A stretch of DNA of 64,000 nt, taken from contig NC_133650.1 in NCBI RefSeq assembly GCF_009905375.1, forward strand, positions 302,187,957 through 302,251,956, given 5' to 3'. A program made the position numbers and the translations under genes. Under the pieces are notes generated by a model. The model worked only from the letters and a program-made list of their open reading frames with translations. It did not search any database and was not told the origin of the DNA. The stretch comes from Apium graveolens. Its lineage: Eukaryota; Streptophyta; Magnoliopsida; Apiales; Apiaceae. Below, piece after piece: positions 58,790 to 64,000 of this stretch; within the stretch, counting starts at the first letter, position 1; the number at the start of each line of letters is the position of its first letter.

Positions 58790-61700
58790 AATCACCAATG
58801 TATCTAATACCCATGGAACTAGTATGACCTTCGTGCTTTTGCTGCGACAAAGCCTTAGTCAGTGGGTCTGCAACACTATCAGTAGTATGCACTTTACATA
58901 TATGTATATCTCCTCTTTCTTTAATCTCTCGAAGAAGGTGATATCTCCCGAGTATATGCTTTGCCCGGGAATGGGACCTTGGTTCTTTAGCCTACGCGAT
59001 GGCTCCATTATTATCACTGTAAAGATCAACTGGATCTGTGATCGATAGAACCACACCAAGTCCCGTTATAAATTTTCGTATCCAAACAACCTCCTTGGTT
59101 GCTTCAATGAAAACAATATACTCAGCTTCCATTGTAGAATCAGCTACTGTCACTTACTTTGAACTTTTCCAGCTTATAGTACCTCCATTAAGGCAAAACA
59201 CAAAACCTGATTGAGATACAAAATCGTCTCTGTCTGTCTAGAAGTTGGTGCAGTGTAACCCTTTACAACCAGCTTCTCATCTCCTCCATACACCAAGAAT
59301 GAATCTTTAGTCATCTTCAAGTACTTAAGAATATTCTTGACAGCTGTCCAGTGACCCTCACCTGGATTAGACTGGTATCTGCTCGTCATGCTCAAGGCAT
59401 ATGAAATATCAGGACGAGTACATATCATCACATACATTATAGATCCAATTGCCGAAAATATGGAACTTTGCTCATACGACCCTTATCATTTAATGATTTA
59501 CGGCAGTTGTCTTTTGAGATCAATATCCCATGAGATATTGGGACATATCCTCTTTTTGCCTCTTGCATCCCAAAACAATGCAATACTTTATCAATGTATA
59601 TACTCTGACTTAGGCCAATTAATTTCCTTGATCTATATCTATAGATCTTGATCCCTAATATATAGGTAGCATCGCCTAAGTCCTTCATCAAGAAACTATT
59701 TCTCAACCAAGTCTTAACAGCCTGTAGAGAAGGTATGTCATTCCCTATTAGTAATATGTCATCTACATATAGTACCAGGAATGCCACATGGCTCCCACTA
59801 ACCTTCTTGTAAACACACGGTTCATCTTCATTTTGAATAAAGCCAAATTCTTTGACTGTTTCATCAAAATGATGATTCCATCTCCTTGAGGTTTGCTTCA
59901 ATCCATAAATAGATCGAAGCAACTTACAGACCATATTAGCAAACTTGGGATCCATAAAACCCTCAGGTTGTATCATGTATACATCCTTTTCAAGGCTCAC
60001 ATTTAAGAAAGCGGTTTTGACATCCATTTGCCAAATCTCATAGTCATAGTAAGCAGTTATTGCTAGCAAAATCCTGATGGACTTGACCATAACAACTGAT
60101 GAAAAGGTCTCATCATAGTCTATATCATGAATTTGTTTGAAACCATTTTCCACTAGTCGCACTTTATAGGTCTGTACTTTACCATCCATGTCAGTTTTCT
60201 TCTTGAAAACCCACTTCCACCCTATAGGTTTTACCTCTTCAGGTGGATCTACTAAAGTCCATACTTTATTTTGATACATGGATTCCATTTCAGATTTCAT
60301 GGCCTTTAGCCATCTCTCGGAGTATGGATTGTTCATAGCTTCTTGGTAGGTAATAGGCTCATCATTATTTATGAGCGCTACACCATCATCTCGAGTCAAG
60401 AGAAATCCATAATATCTCCCTGGCTCATGACGAGCCCTACTAGATCTACGAACAACCTGTGTTTCCGGAGCAGGAACATCTTGATGTAATTCCTGCCCAT
60501 TTTCCAACTCCGGTTCAATGATATTTTATACAACTCGATCTTCATCGAGATCTATAGTCCTCCCACTATTTTTCTTGGAAAGTAACTCTCTTTCAAGAAA
60601 TACAGCGGTTCGAGCAACAAACACTTTGTTCTCGGCAGGATTATAGAAACTATACCCTTTAGTTTCTTCAGGATATCCCACAAAATAACATTTATCCGAT
60701 TTTGGTCCCAGCTGTCAGACACCAAGCATTTCACAAACGCTTCGCATCCCCATACTTTCATAAAAGACATGTTGTGACGTTTCTCAGTCCATATCTCATA
60801 TGGAGTCTTTTGAACCGATTTAGTTGGAACTCGGTTTAGTGTATATGCAGCCGTTTATATAGCATAACCCCAGAAACTTATTGGAAGATCTGCTAGACTC
60901 ATCATTGATCGTACCATGTCCAACAAGATACAATTTCACCTCTCAGAAACTCCATTCCATTGAGGCGTTCCAGGAGGAGTAAGCTGTGATACGATACCAC
61001 ACTCCTTCAAGAAACCTTTAAACTCGAGGCTTAAGTATTCTCCTCCACAATCTGATCGCAGAACTTTTATACTTTTCCCTGTTTGCTTTTCCACCTCATC
61101 CTTGTATTTTTTGAACTTTTCAAAAAAATCGGATTTGTTCTTCAAAAGATACATAAATCCATATCTCCTAAAATCGTCAGTAAATATGATGAAGTAGTAA
61201 AAGCCACCTCTTGCCATCGTACACATTGGACCAAATACATCACTATGTATAAGTCCTAATCGTTCGGTGGCCCTTTCACCTTGTCCGGTAAAATGAGCTT
61301 TAGCCATTTTGCCAATGAGACAAGATTTGCATTTTTTGTATTATTCAAAAATAAACTTATCCAAATAACCATCTTGATGCAATTTGGAAATGCGTTTCTC
61401 ATTTATGTGACCTAAACGACAATACCAAAGGCATGTTTGATTTGAGTCTTTCATCTTAATACGTTTATTATCATTATTTATGTTATAGACATGAGTATCT
61501 AAATCAAGAACATATAAACCATTAAACAAATGTGCATCCCCATAGGTAACATTATTGAATGAAAAGGGACAACTATTGTTTTGAATCAAAAATGAAAAAC
61601 CTTTCTTGTCCAAACAAGAAACCGAAATAATGTTTTTGGAAATCGCAGGCATGTAAAAACAATTATCTAGTTCTAAAACAAGCCCAGTGGGCAACGATAA

Positions 61701-62776
61701 ACGATAAGTCCCTACAGCTAAAGCAGCAACCTTTGCTCTATTGCCAACTCGTAGGTCGACTTCTCCCTTCGCCAATGTCCTACTTCCCTGCAGTTCCTGC
61801 ACACTTAAACAAATGTGAGAACCACATCCAGTATCAAATACCCAAGATGTAGAAGTAGACAAATTGACTTCTATAACATAAATACCTAAATTTGAAGCAG
61901 AAACAACAACCTTCTTCTTCTTCAGATCCTCCATATAAATATGATAATTCATCTTCCAATGACCTGGTTTCTTGCAATAGTGACAATCACCAACCTTTGG
62001 AACACCACCTTTAGGCTTCAAAGCCTTAGTCGGATCAGATTTCAGATTGGCATTAGATTAAGATCCCATCTTCCTCTTGCCTTTCCATTTACCCTTTACT
62101 TTGGCCTTCCCCTCGTCACCATTATCATGGGAGCAGGGGACGCCTTCTGAACATTGGTCTCAGCAGTTTTCAACATTACCAACAATTTGGTGGGGTTCTT
62201 ATCTATCTCATTCATATTGTAATTTATCACAAATTGAGAATAGCCGTTGTTTAAATATTACAAAATTATATCAATCTGGTGCTCCACAGCAATCGAGGCA
62301 CCCAACTTGGCAAGGTACTAAATATGCCCTATCATCCTTAAAACATGCGGTCCAACCGGATCACGTTGTCCCTGCTTACATGCATGCAACGATTTGAAAG
62401 TATCAAACCTCTCTTGACGAGCCTGTCCTTCAAACATACGTTTAAGGTGCTCAATCATATCATAAGAATTCATATTCTCATGTTGTTTCTGAAGTTCAGC
62501 ACTCATGGTCGCTAACATGAGACATTGAACATCCGTGTCATCATCAATATGTTTCTGATAAACATTATATTGAGCACATGATGCTCCTTCAGGGAGAGGT
62601 GCAGGGCGAGGGATATCTATTACATAGAGCTTGCGCTCTTGTTTGAGGACAATCCTCAAGTTCCTCTGCCAGTCAAGGAAGTTTATTACTGTCAGCTTGA
62701 CTTTCTCAAGAAATGATGTCACAAAGAAGTTGTTTGAATTGATTGCCATTTGATATCTACAATGTTTAAAATGCAT
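58790..62776 (-). pseudogene. Copia gag-pol, minus strand (several breaks)
   Basis: In reading order: gag (FLDWQRNLRIVLKQERKLYV, 62776-62318); zinc knuckle CHYCKKPGHWKMNY near 61980, whose last Cys is Tyr; protease site VFDTGCGSHIC; GAG-pre-integrase WYCRLGHINEKRI; integrase (HSDVFGPMCTMARGGF, SDCGGEYLSLEF, TPQWNGVSER); RT (MDVKTAFLNVSLEKDVYM, LYGLKQ-like IYGLKQTSRRW, catalytic FLVLYVDDILLIGND near 59770); RNase H start (TRPDISYALSMTSRYQSNPG). Frame changes or stops separate the parts near 62310, 62058, 61325, 60930-60770, 60530, 59440 and 59230. The RNase H remainder continues in another frame to ~58800, where the frame ends close to the polypurine tract. The RT core is the best-preserved part. 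Confidence 0.85.
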
Positions 62777-63659
62777 AAGATAAAATAGTCTACAGATGAT
62801 TATTAAATTATGTTCAAGTGATTATTCATATATATTCAAAATATATATCTCCCACTATTTTTATCAAATTAATAACCCTAACTATTAATTTGGAAATAAT
62901 ATCTTCTATATACTTTCTAGTGAGCCAAGATCCAAATTTCACAATATTTTAGTTCAGCTTTGGCTTTACTCCTAAAATATGATTCAATAAGGTAGACAAC
63001 ATTTGTCAATTATATCAACTATATAACTCTTGGATAGTTTAGTGGAACAACAATAATTCATATTTATCCAATAAATCTCACCAAACTCTATGCCTCTAAG
63101 TTCACAATCCAATTGTGGTAACTTAGTTAAGTCAAACCCAAAAGTCTAAAAAGTATCATATACTTCAACACGCCGTCCCACGATAGATGAGAGTACTTCG
63201 CTCTGGCGAACCCACTCCTTATCGATCTAGGGGTTAATGCGTTAGACATATTGGAAGGCATCTAAACAACTTAATATAAATATTAGGGTTTTGTTAGTAT
63301 TATAACGATCATGATCTCATCATAAAGAGATTCCCAATTTTTCCTTGAATAAAATACTTCAAATTAATACTCGTCAATGGTTTGATTTCCAAGTAGTGGA
63401 GGAGTCACATCGGTCTCGCTTAAAACTCACAGCCTTACAAGTTCAATGAACCCGTTGTTGACAAAATCGCCCCATGTCGGAAATAAAGAAGATTCCTATT
63501 TCATTCCGTGTTTCATAAACACGAGAATCTTATAATCGTTTGTAAATTTTAAAATCTTGAGTTGTTACAGATTATATCTTGTTTAGGCATGGCATGGGGT
63601 GACGTGTCTAATACATACATTCATGCATGATTAATCTAATTAAAGCATGCATCATTAAC
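62777..63659 (-). other. Copia 5' leader, minus strand
   Basis: Non-coding leader of the minus-strand copia element. At 63181-63224 a stem-loop with a 19-nt loop (minus strand GGGTTCGCCAGAGCGAAGT) is flanked by CGATAAGGAGT and ACTCTCATCTATCG. It resembles in form the leader hairpins of the tandem copia. The leader is cut at 63660. Confidence 0.5.
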
Positions 63660-64000
63660 TGTAATATCCCTTAATTTTTAGAATTTGATTAATAATAAAA
63701 TAATAGAATAAAAAGAATTAAAATTAAATAAGGACTAGGATTTAAAATTGAATTAGAGTAATGGGCCTAAAATTTGGATCAGATTCTAATATGGATAACT
63801 TGTAGGTTAAGATATAGGATTTTGTCTCGCTATAAATACACCCTATTCATCTTCCTCGCCTTAATTAATAAAATTCGTAGGGTTTTATTCACATAAATCA
63901 GCAATCTTGTAAAATTTATAGAAAATATATTGTAAGTCAGAATTCAGTGATCCTGGACTTTTCGGAAAGATCTTTTCATTCTCTACAACTTTCGTGCTTT
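63660..64000 (+). mobile_element. LTR of the 0.5-kb solo-LTR family, partial
   Basis: It starts TGTAATATCCC and follows 523-~860 closely, with the promoter-like CTATAAATACACCC near 63830 intact. The window ends inside it. Its insertion interrupts the copia leader. Confidence 0.8.

Larger units (their letters stand above)
57690..63659 (-). mobile_element. Ty1/copia element inserted in the gypsy gag
   Basis: 3' LTR, polypurine tract, pol, gag and leader are present in minus-strand order. At 63660 a different LTR interrupts the leader, so the 5' LTR is not in the window. It is related to the tandem copia at 39-54 kb (same gag and integrase motifs) but retains its RT core. Confidence 0.85.

Noticed and set aside
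58824..59059. Plus-strand frame over the copia RNase H region
   Set aside because: Antisense shadow of the minus-strand pol.

Overview
This is a transposon-rich, AT-rich stretch of a flowering-plant nuclear genome. The plant assignment rests on AP2/ERF genes, a PPR gene fragment, a FAR1-type MULE transposase, plant-type Ty1/copia, Ty3/gypsy and hAT elements, Stowaway MITEs and GT-AG introns. A eudicot is likely, but the species cannot be fixed from sequence alone. The only genes that look like intact host genes are two tandem AP2/ERF-type genes near 20 and 23 kb. Nearly everything else is mobile DNA in several nested layers.

Layout. 0.5-2.0 kb: a probable solo LTR whose family reappears, cut by the window edge, at 63.66 kb. 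5.2-6.94 kb: a non-autonomous hAT element with a perfect 8-bp target duplication. 9-11.8 kb: a cluster of MITEs, including two Stowaways and a 1-kb element with hairpin ends. 12-14.3 kb: a 5'-truncated Ty1/copia element on the minus strand, abutting an orphan reading frame. 15.14-15.36 kb: a 225-bp TRIM. 19.18-25.10 kb: a 2.9-kb tandem duplication, each unit carrying one AP2 gene and its upstream region.

25,856-38,785: a complete 12.93-kb Mutator-like element (MULE) bounded by the perfect 9-bp duplication TTTATGTTA. It holds (i) a plant-mobile-domain/Ulp1-like protease gene with many introns, (ii) a convergent FAR1-type transposase gene with a MITE in its 3' part, (iii) a small third gene with its own TATA box, and (iv) a captured PPR fragment. 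About 30 paired CAWTG boxes, always 8 bp apart, lie near both termini, upstream of all three genes and between the two convergent ones. Both large genes are now broken, mostly by changes of the C-to-T/G-to-A type and by homopolymer indels.

39,133-54,301: a Ty1/copia insertion with three LTRs, two internal regions and one shared 5-bp duplication GTAAT. Both internal regions carry the same deletion of most of the reverse transcriptase and RNase H. Both have long leaders containing four stem-loops that present nearly the same 19-nt loop on stems of different sequence.

54.3-64 kb: a minisatellite region, the 5' end of a Tat-like Ty3/gypsy element, a minus-strand Ty1/copia element inserted into it, and a solo-LTR-family LTR that interrupts the copia leader.
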